Shown piece by piece: positions 30,646 through 39,688 of a stretch of 41,441 nucleotides of DNA. The stretch covers positions 2,114 to 43,554 of the forward strand of contig MHQP01000007.1 of the NCBI GenBank assembly GCA_001820685.1, written 5' to 3'. Source of the stretch: Candidatus Sungbacteria bacterium RIFCSPLOWO2_01_FULL_47_32. Lineage in GTDB: Bacteria; Patescibacteriota; Minisyncoccia; Sungbacterales; GWA2-42-14. How positions within the stretch are numbered: the first letter of the stretch is position 1; every line of letters starts with the position of its first letter. The notes under the pieces were generated by a model. The model saw only the letters and a list, made by a program, of their open reading frames with translations. It made no database searches and was not told the origin of the DNA. Made by a program: the position numbers and the translations under genes.

Positions 30646-32112
30646 TTACTTCGGCTTCATCGTCGGAAAAAGAATAACCTCCTTTATATTATGCGCATTC
30701 GTAAGAAGCATAACAAGGCGGTCTATGCCAACGCCAAGTCCGGCCGCAGGCGGCATACCGTACTCGATTGATTCAATAAAATCCTCATCCGCGCGATGCG
30801 CTTCTTCTTCCCCCCCCCCGCGCATACGTTCCTGCTCGGCAAAACGCGCTTTCTGGTCGATAGGGTCGTTTAACTCGGCAAAACCATTCGCAATCTCAAG
30901 GCCTCCCGCGATGAGCTGGAACCGTCGCACAAAATTTGAATCTGCGGAACACTTCTTTGCAAGAGGCGAGATGTCGAGCGGATGGTTTGTGATAAACACA
31001 GGTTCTTTCAGGCGCGGCCGGCATATTTTTTTATATATTTCGTCGGCTATTTTTCCCTTCCCTTCATGCTTCCCGATTTTGAGTCCCAAGCGCTGAGCCC
31101 GCAGGGCCAGTGACTCCCTGGTTTCGCTTTCATAGTCCGGAATAAGCGCGTATTTTTTAAGAAGGTCCGAAAACCGGATTCTCTGAAACGGAGTTTTTAC
31201 TTTTATTTTTTCGCCTTCGTATTCGAATTCTCCTTTTTTAAAAACCGCCTTCACGCTATTCGCAAAAAGGCTCTCCGTAAATTTCATCATTGCCTCCTCA
31301 TCCCACCAGGCGGCATATGCCTCAAGCATCGTGAACTCCGGGTTGTGTGTTGCGTCTATGCCTTCGTTCCTAAAGTTGCGCCCTATTTCAAAAACCTTTT
31401 CAAATCCTCCAACCAAAAGCCTCTTCAAATACAGCTCCGGCGCGATGCGAAGATACAGACCGATATCAAGCGCTTTGTGGTGGGTTTTGAACGGGTGAGC
31501 CAATGCCCCTCCCGCGACTGATTGGAGCATCGGAGTTTCCGCTTCTTCAAAACCTGTTCCGGCCAAAAATTTCCTCATGTCTCGTACGATATCCGCTCTT
31601 TTTTTAAAGCGCTCACGCACCTCTTCATTCATAAGAATATCGAGATAGCGTTTTCGGAAGCGTTCTTCAACATCCTGAAGACCGTGCCATTTTTCGGGCA
31701 ACGGCCGCAAAGATTTTGAAAGCATCGCCCACTTCAAAACTTCAACTGTTTTTTCTCCCCGTTTCGTCGTAAACGGAACGCCGGTTACTTCAAGAATGTC
31801 GCCGACATCGGTAACGGACGAAAAGAGCCCGTACTGGTCTCCCCCGAGCGTATCCTCTTTGAATAGAAGCTGAATTTTACCCGTAGCGTCTTTCAGGTCG
31901 GCAAAACTTGCCCCTCCGTGCCCGCGACGCGCCATAAGCCTGCCTACAACGGTTACCTTTCTCTTTGCTTTTTCACGCGCGGAAAAATTCTTAAGTACCG
32001 CGCAAATTATTTCGCGGGTTTTTGAAACAGAAGCGGGATAGGGATTGCCGCCCGAGCTCTTTAATTCGTTCAATTTTTTTATCCGCTCGTTGCGGATATC
32101 TTCCAACGCCAT
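30646..32112 (-). CDS. lysS: Lysyl-tRNA synthetase, class II
   Basis: A 488-residue class II LysRS. The N-terminal OB-fold anticodon domain has KRKVTVVGRLMARRGHGGASFADLKDATGKIQLLF (about residues 50-84). Catalytic motifs: motif 2 FEIGRNFRNEGIDATHNPEFTMLEAY and motif 3 GLGVGIDRLVMLLTNAHNIKEVILFP. Start at 32112 (MALEDIRNERIKKL) rather than the longer reading. Full length. In the run greA-lysS-methyltransferase-like. Confidence 0.98.
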   Translation of the reverse strand: MALEDIRNERIKKLNELKSSGGNPYPASVSKTREIICAVLKNFSAREKAKRKVTVVGRLMARRGHGGASFADLKDATGKIQLLFKEDTLGGDQYGLFSSVTDVGDILEVTGVPFTTKRGEKTVEVLKWAMLSKSLRPLPEKWHGLQDVEERFRKRYLDILMNEEVRERFKKRADIVRDMRKFLAGTGFEEAETPMLQSVAGGALAHPFKTHHKALDIGLYLRIAPELYLKRLLVGGFEKVFEIGRNFRNEGIDATHNPEFTMLEAYAAWWDEEAMMKFTESLFANSVKAVFKKGEFEYEGEKIKVKTPFQRIRFSDLLKKYALIPDYESETRESLALRAQRLGLKIGKHEGKGKIADEIYKKICRPRLKEPVFITNHPLDISPLAKKCSADSNFVRRFQLIAGGLEIANGFAELNDPIDQKARFAEQERMRGGGEEEAHRADEDFIESIEYGMPPAAGLGVGIDRLVMLLTNAHNIKEVILFPTMKPK

Positions 32113-32203
32113 GCTGAAATGGTAGCATATTTTTAAATTTTTGTGCACCCTCCGGCCCCTTATAAGGACCGCCCCGCTTGAGGCGGGACGGTTTTCGGTA
32201 TCT

Positions 32204-32656
32204 TTATTTAATTTCCCTAACCTTATAGGTCATGGAGCCTCCTGGGGTCTTTACTTCAAACGACTCCCCTCGCTTTTTCCCAAGGAAAGCCTTTCCTAGG
32301 GGCGACTCGTTCGAAACCTTGCCCGATAGAGGGTCCGCTTCCTCCGACCCGACTATCAAATATGTTTCGTCTTTTCCAGAACGCTCAACAACAACAACCG
32401 AACCTATCTGGACGACATCTGTCCCGACCGGTTTTTTTATCACAACGATATTTTTAAGCATTTCTTCGAGTTCTCCGATCCTCGACTCGTTCAGCGACTG
32501 CGCCTCTTTTGCCTCCTGATATTCGGCGTTCTCCGAAAGGTCCCCAAGAGCGGCTGCCTTTTCTAATCTTTCTGCGATAGACTGGCGTTCAGCGATTTTA
32601 AGCTGTTGAAGTTCCTCTTTTAATTTCTCAAGTCCCTCCTGGCTTATATATTCCAC
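32204..32656 (-). CDS. greA: Transcription elongation factor GreA
   Basis: A 150-residue GreA that rescues backtracked RNA polymerase. The N-terminal coiled coil (residues about 5-75) carries the acidic tip LGDLSENAEYQEAKEAQ, with Asp and Glu that hold the catalytic metal. The C-terminal FKBP-like domain includes VVVVERSGKDETYLIVGSEEADPL and SPLGKAFLGKKRGE. Full length. A GC-rich hairpin (about 32163-32193) follows before lysS without a good T run on this strand. Confidence 0.97.
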   Translation of the reverse strand: MEYISQEGLEKLKEELQQLKIAERQSIAERLEKAAALGDLSENAEYQEAKEAQSLNESRIGELEEMLKNIVVIKKPVGTDVVQIGSVVVVERSGKDETYLIVGSEEADPLSGKVSNESPLGKAFLGKKRGESFEVKTPGGSMTYKVREIK

Positions 32657-32776
32657 ATTTTTTGAGCCATGCCCCCCAAAACAGACGCTGATTCATTTGT
32701 TTTTCAGCGTTTTTTATCGGAAGATTCGCGCTCTCGTTAAAAATTGTTTCTAATCATAACAAATAGCAGGCTTCCG

Positions 32777-34771
32777 TCAAGGGGTGTTATCCACGGGCGT
32801 TGTTGTGGCCGGAGCCGGATAAAGCTTGCGCAAAAAATACCAGTTCAAAATCTTCTCGGCAATGGGGACCGAAACGGTAGCCCCCCCTCCTCCTTTTTCA
32901 ACAAACACCGTTATCGCAATCTCCGGGTTTTCGTACGGCGCAAAACCAGTGAACCACGCGTGGTTCTGGGTTTGTTCATACACTCCCGTTTCCGTCTGAG
33001 CCGTTCCTGTTTTTCCGGCGGCAGAGACCACAACACCGTTCAAGGCCTGGGCAGAACCGGTAGTCACAACACGCCTCATTCCTTCGCGAACGACCTCTAA
33101 ATACTGCGGATCGACAAAGTTTTCTCTGACAACAACCGCCGGAAATTCGCGGACTACCTTCTTGTCTGAATCCAAAACAGCTTTGGCAATCCTCGGCCTC
33201 AAAAGTTTTCCTCCGTTAGCGATGGCGGCAGTCGCAAAATTTATTTGAAGGGGGGTTACTTGAACATAGCCCTGGCCGATGGAAGTATTATACGTATCGC
33301 CAACGCGCCAAAACGGATCTTTCGGCAAATTTTTCTTTTTCCATTCCGGGTCGGGCATGAGGCCCGGTATCTCGCCGGGAAGATCAATGCCAAGCTCCGA
33401 GCCGAATCCGAAAAAACCCGCATATTTTTTTATACGAGCGATGCCCAGCCCCTCCTGTCCCTGATATCCTCCGCCGATGATAAAAAAGTAGACATTAGCG
33501 GACCACGCAAGCGCTTCCCGCATATCAACGTATCCGAGCGCCTTCCAGTCCTTAAAAATGGATTTTTGGTCCGGGTTATAAGGATTTTGGACCTCAATAT
33601 ATCCGGGGTCAAAAATTTGTTTTAAGGGGTCGATGATGCGCTCTTGGAGAGCGGCCGCGGCCATAACAGGCTTAATGGACGAACCCGAAGGGTATCCGCC
33701 CGCTATCGCCCGGTTCAGGAATGGAAAACGTTTGTCGTTGCGAACGCGTTCCATTTCTTTTTTTGAGACTCCGCCGCGAAACATATTGTTGTCGTATGAG
33801 GGAAAAGAAACAAGCACCTTGATTGACCCGTCCCGCGGGTCGGATACAACCACCGCCCCTCCTTTTTTGTTGTGCACAGCTACTGAGTTCTTCAGAACTT
33901 CGTACGCATATGACTGAAGTTCGGCATCAATATTCAGTTCAAGGCTTCCTCCTTCATTTCCTCCCTTGAGAAGGCGGGATTCGGCAACAGTCCTGCCAAA
34001 GGCATCCACTTCAATGATATTTTTTTCTTGTTCTCCCCTAAGTTCGCCCTCGTATTCCGCTTCTATCCCGTCCTTCCCGATGGTGTCTCCGAGCGAATAT
34101 CCTTTTGCCGCGTCTTTAGCCTGAGCTCGTCCCGTAAACCCAAGAATATGCGAAAGAGCCTCTCCATACGGATAATCCCGGGAATATTTTTGGTCAACCG
34201 CAATGCCGGGAAAATCTTCCCGATGTGATTTTATTTCTATAACTGCTTCAAGCGGCAGGTTGGAATAGAGAAGAACTTCGTCCGGAAGGCCCATAAACGG
34301 ATTGCTTGCTGGGTCAACTCCAAGATTCCACAACAGGTCGGCCGGAGTAACTCCCAGAAGCCCCCCTAAACGCGCTAAAACGCTGTTGAACTGCTCCGGG
34401 TCCTTGATGAAACTTTTGCGGAGCGTTGCAGAAAAAACGGGAATGTTCGTTGCTATTTTTTTGCCGTTCTCGTCGTAAATAACACCTCGGGCCCCGCTTG
34501 CATACGTGATGCGGAACTGATTTATCGCCGCCCGTTTCCTGAACTCATCTCCACGAACGACCTCAAGCCTCACGAGCTGGGTGAGAAGTCCGCCAAGGCC
34601 TAAAAATAAAAAAAGTCCGATAAGAAAAAACGGCCATCTCTCAAGAGACGACTCAATGGCTCCTTCTTGGTCTTCCCTCCGGAATCCGGGTAAATTAACA
34701 GAATCGGAAAAAATGTCTTCCGGGTCGATGAGCACGTGATGTTTCTTTTTTCTTTTCCAAAACACTTTCAT
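32777..34771 (-). CDS. mrdA: Penicillin-binding protein 2 (elongasome transpeptidase)
   Basis: A 664-residue class B PBP. One N-terminal membrane segment (WPFFLIGLFLFLGLGGLL, about residues 46-63) precedes the dimerisation domain (RGVIYDENGKKIATN) and the transpeptidase domain with the nucleophile in GSSIKPVMAAA, the SAN triad in AWSANVYFF and KTGTAQTE. It cross-links peptidoglycan during cell elongation with RodA and MreBCD. The gene sits after mreB-mreC-mreD as in many bacteria; rodA is not in the window. Pro/Thr-rich short tail. Confidence 0.96.
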   Translation of the reverse strand: MKVFWKRKKKHHVLIDPEDIFSDSVNLPGFRREDQEGAIESSLERWPFFLIGLFLFLGLGGLLTQLVRLEVVRGDEFRKRAAINQFRITYASGARGVIYDENGKKIATNIPVFSATLRKSFIKDPEQFNSVLARLGGLLGVTPADLLWNLGVDPASNPFMGLPDEVLLYSNLPLEAVIEIKSHREDFPGIAVDQKYSRDYPYGEALSHILGFTGRAQAKDAAKGYSLGDTIGKDGIEAEYEGELRGEQEKNIIEVDAFGRTVAESRLLKGGNEGGSLELNIDAELQSYAYEVLKNSVAVHNKKGGAVVVSDPRDGSIKVLVSFPSYDNNMFRGGVSKKEMERVRNDKRFPFLNRAIAGGYPSGSSIKPVMAAAALQERIIDPLKQIFDPGYIEVQNPYNPDQKSIFKDWKALGYVDMREALAWSANVYFFIIGGGYQGQEGLGIARIKKYAGFFGFGSELGIDLPGEIPGLMPDPEWKKKNLPKDPFWRVGDTYNTSIGQGYVQVTPLQINFATAAIANGGKLLRPRIAKAVLDSDKKVVREFPAVVVRENFVDPQYLEVVREGMRRVVTTGSAQALNGVVVSAAGKTGTAQTETGVYEQTQNHAWFTGFAPYENPEIAITVFVEKGGGGATVSVPIAEKILNWYFLRKLYPAPATTTPVDNTP

Positions 34772-34812
34772 AGTGGTTTTAAGCTTCCTGGCCGCAAATC
34801 TGCCGTATTGCT

Positions 34813-35283
34813 TTATATGCTATATCCTTTCGGACGCCGCTTACGGAATGTAACAAGGCCAAAAAAAACAACGCATACGGCAACGAGTAAAATTTCAAGC
34901 ATGAGCTCTTTCCTAAAGTTCTGCGGGTATTTCCCAAAAGAAAACGCCACTATCCGCACTGCTTCATTGAGTAAAATGAGCGTCAGGAAATGGAGCAGGA
35001 ATGCCGAGCGGCGATACAATCCGCCGACAGTCTTCAGCCAGTATGCGGCAGCTAACGCAAGGATAAGTGCCTCCTGATATGAACCAAATCCGGAAAAGAA
35101 AACGGAGGAAAAAAGTACTGCCAGCACCCCAAAAAGCGGCATGTCTTCTTTTTTCAGAAAAAAAAGGCAGACGGCAAAAACCCAAAAAGAAACAGGGACG
35201 GAAAAATCGAAGAGCCCGGAAACAAAAGAAATTTCAAATACCGCTGCCGCACTAAAGAGGATCAGAAGGAAAAATGTTTTCAT
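34813..35283 (-). CDS. mreD: MreD-like membrane protein
   Basis: A 156-residue hydrophobic protein with about five membrane segments and a basic C-terminus (TFRKRRPKGYSI). Sequence similarity to MreD is weak, as is usual for this family, so the call rests mainly on position: five bases after mreC and 41 bases before mrdA. MreD links MreB, MreC and PBP2 in the elongasome. Confidence 0.75.
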   Translation of the reverse strand: MKTFFLLILFSAAAVFEISFVSGLFDFSVPVSFWVFAVCLFFLKKEDMPLFGVLAVLFSSVFFSGFGSYQEALILALAAAYWLKTVGGLYRRSAFLLHFLTLILLNEAVRIVAFSFGKYPQNFRKELMLEILLVAVCVVFFGLVTFRKRRPKGYSI

Positions 35284-35288
35284 GGTAG

Positions 35289-36110
35289 TTACTCGCCTGT
35301 CCTGCGCACAACAACGAGAGCACCAGAAACGGACGACTGAGGGTCATACAAATGAAAAGCTTTAACGCTTTTGAAAACGGTACTCTCGGAATTCCTGACC
35401 TCGACAACTTTCCCTACCGCAGGTATTAACCCGACGTATTGCGCGCTCTCCGCAGAATAGACAATATCTCCGGTATGAACTTCGGCATTTCCCGGAACAA
35501 GTTCTATGGAAAGTTCACGAAATCCGCTTCCTTTAATAAGGACTTTGGTGGCGGAGGGAAGAATAGTCCCATTCAGCGTCTCGGACGGACTTGTAATAAG
35601 CTTCGCTTTTGAGGCTGTGCCGTATGATTCAACAATGCGTCCCACAAGAACTTTGTGTGCATCTAAAACAAGCATGTCGCTATGAATTCCGTCTGTCGTG
35701 CCGCCGGAAATAATTATAAATTCGTCGCTTCCTTCGTGGAAAAATCCGAGAAGCCGTGAAGGAATGAACGAGTAGGATGGATGAGCATCTTTTATTTTTA
35801 AAACGTCTTTGAGGTCGCGATTCTCCTTTTCAACAGATGCTAGCGAATTGACGCGGGCCGCAAGTTCGTTATTTTCCTCTCTAAGGCGCTTTATTTCTTC
35901 TCCTGTCCCCCGGGCAAAACCGGCCGTATGTTCCCGAACGCTCGTGGAGACACCCGCAAGACGCACCATCACGGGGGACGCCGCCCAAAACGCATATTCT
36001 TTCAGAAGCGGAGGGGCTGCTGTCTTATAAAAAAAAAGCGAACCGCCCGCGAGAGCCGAAAGGCCGATTACGAGAAGATTCCTTTTGAAAAATGATGTTC
36101 GCGGTTTCAT
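35289..36110 (-). CDS. mreC: Rod shape-determining protein MreC
   Basis: A 273-residue protein from ATG 36110 (MKPRTSFFKRN). One membrane helix near residues 12-28, a coiled coil (EEIKRLREENNELAARVNSLASVEKENRDL, about 68-97) and the beta-rich periplasmic domain with FIPSRLLGF, LVGRIVESYGTASKAKLITSP and GDIVYSAE. MreC dimers activate PBP2. It lies between mreB (16-base gap) and mreD (five-base gap). Confidence 0.94.
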   Translation of the reverse strand: MKPRTSFFKRNLLVIGLSALAGGSLFFYKTAAPPLLKEYAFWAASPVMVRLAGVSTSVREHTAGFARGTGEEIKRLREENNELAARVNSLASVEKENRDLKDVLKIKDAHPSYSFIPSRLLGFFHEGSDEFIIISGGTTDGIHSDMLVLDAHKVLVGRIVESYGTASKAKLITSPSETLNGTILPSATKVLIKGSGFRELSIELVPGNAEVHTGDIVYSAESAQYVGLIPAVGKVVEVRNSESTVFKSVKAFHLYDPQSSVSGALVVVRRTGE

Positions 36111-36126
36111 AAAGCGGGCAGAGGGT

Positions 36127-37182
36127 TTACGAAATAGGCGGTTTTTGGTATTCCGTTCCCACAAGCGAGCCTTTTACGACCTCGATGTCTTCGAGAACGA
36201 TTCCCGTCCCCCGCACGACTGCAGTCAGCGGGTCTTCCGCAACGCGCGTTGTTATTTTTGTTTCATCTGTAACAAGCTTGTCGAGGCCCCGCAGAAGAGA
36301 GCCTCCTCCGACAAGCATGATACCTCTATGCATAATATCGGCGACCAGCTCCGGCGGAGTCGCTTCAATGGTTCCCTTGATAGCGGAAATGAGCGCTTTA
36401 ATGGAGTGTTGCAAGGCTCGGCGTATCTCGGAATCGTCAACTTCAACCTCTTTGGGAAGCCCTGTAATAAGATCGCGCCCGCGCATAACTGCCTCAAGCG
36501 GTTCTTCGAGTTCGTAGGCTGAACCGATTGCTATTTTGATATCTTCAGCGGTGCGTTCTCCCAAAAGCAGTTTGTACTCATCACGGGCAAATCGGATAAT
36601 GTCGTCGTTGAAGCGGTCTCCCGCGATACGCAAATTTTTTGATACAACAATCCCACCAAGCGAAATAACCGCAATATCGGACGTTCCCCCACCGATATCG
36701 ACGACAAGAGAACCTATTGCTTCCTGCACCGGAAGGCGCACTCCGATGGCCGCCGCCATCGGTTCTTCTATCAAATATACTTCGCGGGCTCCGGCATTTC
36801 GCGCGGCGTCTTCCACAGCTCGTCGCTCGACTTCGGTAACTTCCGACGGAATGCCGATAACAACGCGAGGGCGGGGAAACAAAGAAAATGTTTCCTTGTG
36901 AACTTTTTGGATGAAATAGCGGAGCATTTCTTCCGTGGTGTCGAAATCGGAAATTACGCCTTCAACCAGCGGGCGTGTTGCGGTAATGTAAGCCGGAGTG
37001 CGCCCGACCATTTTTTTTGCGTCGTTCCCTATGGCAACGATCTGTCCGGTTTTTTGGTTCACGGCGACAACGGAAGGCTCGTTGATGACGATGCCCCTTC
37101 CGCGTACATAGACAAGCGTGTTGGCCGTTCCAAGGTCAATGCCGATATCTTTTGAAAAATATCCGAGAAGCTTGTTTATCAT
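36127..37182 (-). CDS. mreB: Rod shape-determining protein MreB
   Basis: A 351-residue bacterial actin. DIGIDLGTANTLVYVRGRGIVINEPSVVA opens with the phosphate-1 loop, VVDIGGGTSDIAVISLGG is the phosphate-2 loop, and GIMLVGGGSLLRGLDKL the adenosine site. It forms membrane filaments that guide wall synthesis. Full length. It indicates a rod-shaped or at least elongating cell. Confidence 0.98.
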   Translation of the reverse strand: MINKLLGYFSKDIGIDLGTANTLVYVRGRGIVINEPSVVAVNQKTGQIVAIGNDAKKMVGRTPAYITATRPLVEGVISDFDTTEEMLRYFIQKVHKETFSLFPRPRVVIGIPSEVTEVERRAVEDAARNAGAREVYLIEEPMAAAIGVRLPVQEAIGSLVVDIGGGTSDIAVISLGGIVVSKNLRIAGDRFNDDIIRFARDEYKLLLGERTAEDIKIAIGSAYELEEPLEAVMRGRDLITGLPKEVEVDDSEIRRALQHSIKALISAIKGTIEATPPELVADIMHRGIMLVGGGSLLRGLDKLVTDETKITTRVAEDPLTAVVRGTGIVLEDIEVVKGSLVGTEYQKPPIS

Positions 37183-37194
37183 GCGAGGATGTTT

Positions 37195-38586
37195 CTAGGG
37201 GTTATCTTTTTTTTGCTCGTCCTTTAATAACGCTTTATCTATTAATAACGCCTTTTTTGCATCTTCCGCGTCTTTGGCTTTTTCTGTAGCCGTTTTTCTT
37301 TTACTTCGTTTTGGCGATACCCCAAGCATACGCAGTAACTCCTTTGAGGAAGCGATGAGCGGCTCTTTTTCACTACGTTTTTTTATTTCGAACCCCTCCT
37401 GTTCAAGCGTTTTTTGAGATACAACCACTCTCCATGAAATACCGATGAGGTCGGCGTCGGCGAATTTTTCGCCCGCCGATTTGTCGGCGCGGTCATCATA
37501 CAACACGGGAATATTTTCCGCAAGAAGTTCCTCATATAGCTTTTCCGCGGCTTTTTTGATATCCCCGGCCTTACTCTCCTCTCCTTTTTTCGCGGGAAGC
37601 TCAATAATATGGACAGCACAGGGTGCTATGTGTTCGGGCCAGATAATGCCTTTTTCGTCGTGATTCACCTCAACAATGGTCCCCAATAGCCGCCCCGGCC
37701 CGATGCCGTAGCTTCCCATGCAAACAGGGTGCTTCTCCCCTTTTTCGTCGGAATACATGAGCCCGAAAGCTTCGGAGAACTTCGTTCCGAGCTTGAATAT
37801 GTTTCCGACCTCAATGGAACGCCCCATTTTCATTTTTTCTTTTTTACACTTCGGACAGTCGTCCCCTTCTTTGAGAACGCTTATCTCTTTGTTCTGGGCG
37901 TATCCGCAGGCTGAACAATACAGCGTCCAGTCCTCTCCCGCCTCCGACAGCACCTGGTACTCGTGAGTGAATTGTTTTGTGAATGTTCCTCCAGAAGCTT
38001 CCGTCACATAGACGGTAAGCCCACACCGTTTAAAAATTTTGCGGTACGCTTCGTCGGCCTTGTCGTAAAATTTCGCCAAGTCGTCCTCATCGCGATGGAA
38101 ACTATACAGGTCTTTCATTAAAAATTCGCGTCCGCGGATAAGGCCAGATTTCGCGCGCGGCTCATCGCGGAATTTCGTTTGAATTTGATATACCGCAAGC
38201 GGCAGGTCTTTGTATGAAAAAACCGAACCAAGTGCAATCTCGGCAAGCGCCTCTTCATGCGTCGCTCCAAGCCCCATGTCGCGCCCCGAATGGTCCTTGA
38301 ACTGGTACATGATTTCTTCAAGCGTTTTCCATCGCCCCGTCTTTTCCCAACGGTCCTTCGGCTGGAGAGCGGACAAAAAAAGTTCCTGCCCCCCAATAGC
38401 GTCAATTTCATCCCGGATAATAGTTTCAATATTTTTCAGCACGCGAAAGCCGAGCGGCAGGTAGTCATACACTCCCGCCATTGTTTTATTGATAAAACCG
38501 CCCCGTTGTAAAAGCTTTGCGTTTACTGCGACCTCGTCCGCTGGGTCTTGTCTGGTTGTTTTTCCGAAAAGTTGGGATTGTCTCAT
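37195..38586 (-). CDS. proS: Prolyl-tRNA synthetase without the editing insertion
   Basis: A 463-residue class II ProRS from ATG 38586 (MRQSQLFGKTTRQDP). Motif 2 region QTKFRDEPRAKSGLIRGREFLMKD and motif 3 GSYGIGPGRLLGTIVE are present, followed by the anticodon domain (VLYDDRADKSAGEKFADADLIG). The roughly 180-residue editing domain of typical bacterial ProRS is absent; a short zinc-ribbon-like segment, CSACGYAQNKE...DDCPKCKKEK, takes its place. Without it, clearing of Ala-tRNA(Pro) would depend on a separate enzyme or be missing. A 40-residue Lys/Ala-rich tail extends the C-terminus. Confidence 0.96.
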   Translation of the reverse strand: MRQSQLFGKTTRQDPADEVAVNAKLLQRGGFINKTMAGVYDYLPLGFRVLKNIETIIRDEIDAIGGQELFLSALQPKDRWEKTGRWKTLEEIMYQFKDHSGRDMGLGATHEEALAEIALGSVFSYKDLPLAVYQIQTKFRDEPRAKSGLIRGREFLMKDLYSFHRDEDDLAKFYDKADEAYRKIFKRCGLTVYVTEASGGTFTKQFTHEYQVLSEAGEDWTLYCSACGYAQNKEISVLKEGDDCPKCKKEKMKMGRSIEVGNIFKLGTKFSEAFGLMYSDEKGEKHPVCMGSYGIGPGRLLGTIVEVNHDEKGIIWPEHIAPCAVHIIELPAKKGEESKAGDIKKAAEKLYEELLAENIPVLYDDRADKSAGEKFADADLIGISWRVVVSQKTLEQEGFEIKKRSEKEPLIASSKELLRMLGVSPKRSKRKTATEKAKDAEDAKKALLIDKALLKDEQKKDNP

Positions 38587-38862
38587 ATATGATACATTAA
38601 GAATACTCACAGTATAGCAGTAGTTTCAAGGCTCTTCCAGACCCGCAACGCTCAAATTCTATACAAAAACCGCAAAAAAATCCATCGTCCGCGTTAGAGG
38701 TTCGCCTAGGCCTTTCGTATACGAGACACCACAAGGCAAAGCCGCTTCCGGCTCGCAATGTTTGGTAAGACGGAGACACCCTTAAACCCCTAATCCGATT
38801 GACAATCTTATATTTTTATACTATTATAAATATACTGAAAATGCGGTTTGTGGGGACCTTCC
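38587..38862. other. Intergenic region between proS and the 38863 gene
   Basis: Contains the plus-strand promoter at 38799-38827 and a possible proS promoter (TTGAAA ... TATTCT near 38602-38632). The middle (38640-38790) is GC-richer, with an A-run/T-run at about 38670, but no gene or RNA family was recognised. Confidence 0.4.
38799..38827 (+). promoter_or_regulatory. Promoter of the 38863-40464 genes
   Basis: TTGACA (38799-38804), 17-base spacer, TATTAT (38822-38827). Confidence 0.8.
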
Positions 38863-39234
38863 GTGCCAATTGCCTTATTCTGCTCCACCTCCTTTTTTAT
38901 CCTCGCGGTGTCCTTTTTGGCTCTTGAGAGAAATAAGCGGGCTTCAACCACCATAATTATCGTCTTTTCAGCGCTCGCCGTTCTTTTACAAGTCCTTGAT
39001 TCTCATAGCACATGGGCTGCCATACAAAAATGGGGCCCTACTACCGAAGATAACGAATATGCACGCAGCCTCTTTGCAATGATCGGGTTTTGGCCAACAT
39101 CCGGTTTAAAGCTGATTTTTGCCGGCATTGTGTGCGCTATCTCGTTTTACCTTAAAATAACGGCAATCCTTACGAGCCACAATATCGTCTTTGGGTGTAT
39201 CGTAATCTCAAACTACTGGCAATTCTACGTGTAG
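38863..39234 (+). CDS. Multi-TM membrane protein, possibly DUF5658-like
   Basis: A 123-residue protein with three to four hydrophobic segments. The stretch VLDSHSTWAAIQKWG...EDNEYARSLFAMIGFWPTSGLKLI matches the D-x3-T ... E-x-N-x2-A ... G ... K pattern of DUF5658-type proteins. Start GTG 38863 is chosen because GGGG lies seven bases upstream; an upstream TTG at 38848 would be in the ribosome site region. Ends a few bases before the next gene, so it is first in a three-gene operon. Confidence 0.6.
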   Translation: MPIALFCSTSFFILAVSFLALERNKRASTTIIIVFSALAVLLQVLDSHSTWAAIQKWGPTTEDNEYARSLFAMIGFWPTSGLKLIFAGIVCAISFYLKITAILTSHNIVFGCIVISNYWQFYV

Positions 39235-39244
39235 GAGAATGGAA

Positions 39245-39688
39245 ATGAAAGGAAAAAAAGAAGTACGGAAAAAGAGAAATCAAAATAAGTGGGGCAATCT
39301 CAAAAGCGGCAGAAATTATGTTCTTAAAGACCTTGGGCGTCCGGCGGTATTCTTTATTCCATCATATAAACTCAAGGGGCGCGTGGATTCCCGCGCGATA
39401 CAGGACGGCCTTCATTCTTTTCTCGTCCGGAACTTCGGCGCGTTTACATCAACCCTCGTTCCCTATTTCGGACATTGGAAAAACGACGGGGCGGAACTCA
39501 TTTATGACGAGTCGTGCATGTACGAGGTATCCTTTCTCGGCAAAGAACGCATTCCGCCTCTTCTCGAAAAACTTGCCGAGGTTGCGGAGAGTATCGGTGA
39601 AGACTGCATCTACTTCAAAGCAGGACAGTATTCCTGCAGTGTTTGGCCGAAAAAGAAAACCGCCGGGGAAAAAGGGCACAGAACATGA
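39245..39688 (+). CDS. Hypothetical protein
   Basis: A 147-residue soluble protein with a very basic N-terminus (MKGKKEVRKKRNQNKWGN), then an alpha/beta domain with FFIPSYKLKGRVDSRAIQDGLHSFLVRNFGAFT, YEVSFLGKERIPPLLEKLAEVAESIGEDCIYFKAG and a basic tail. AGGAG is seven bases before ATG 39245. No family recognised; the fold pattern (strand, long helix, strands, helix, strand) is reminiscent of small ferredoxin-like domains. It overlaps the next gene by four bases. Confidence 0.65.
   Translation: MKGKKEVRKKRNQNKWGNLKSGRNYVLKDLGRPAVFFIPSYKLKGRVDSRAIQDGLHSFLVRNFGAFTSTLVPYFGHWKNDGAELIYDESCMYEVSFLGKERIPPLLEKLAEVAESIGEDCIYFKAGQYSCSVWPKKKTAGEKGHRT

Noticed and set aside
38640-38790. tRNA or other RNA gene upstream of proS
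   Set aside because: GGTTCG-like and stem-like pieces exist, but no cloverleaf, T-loop or acceptor pairing could be built.
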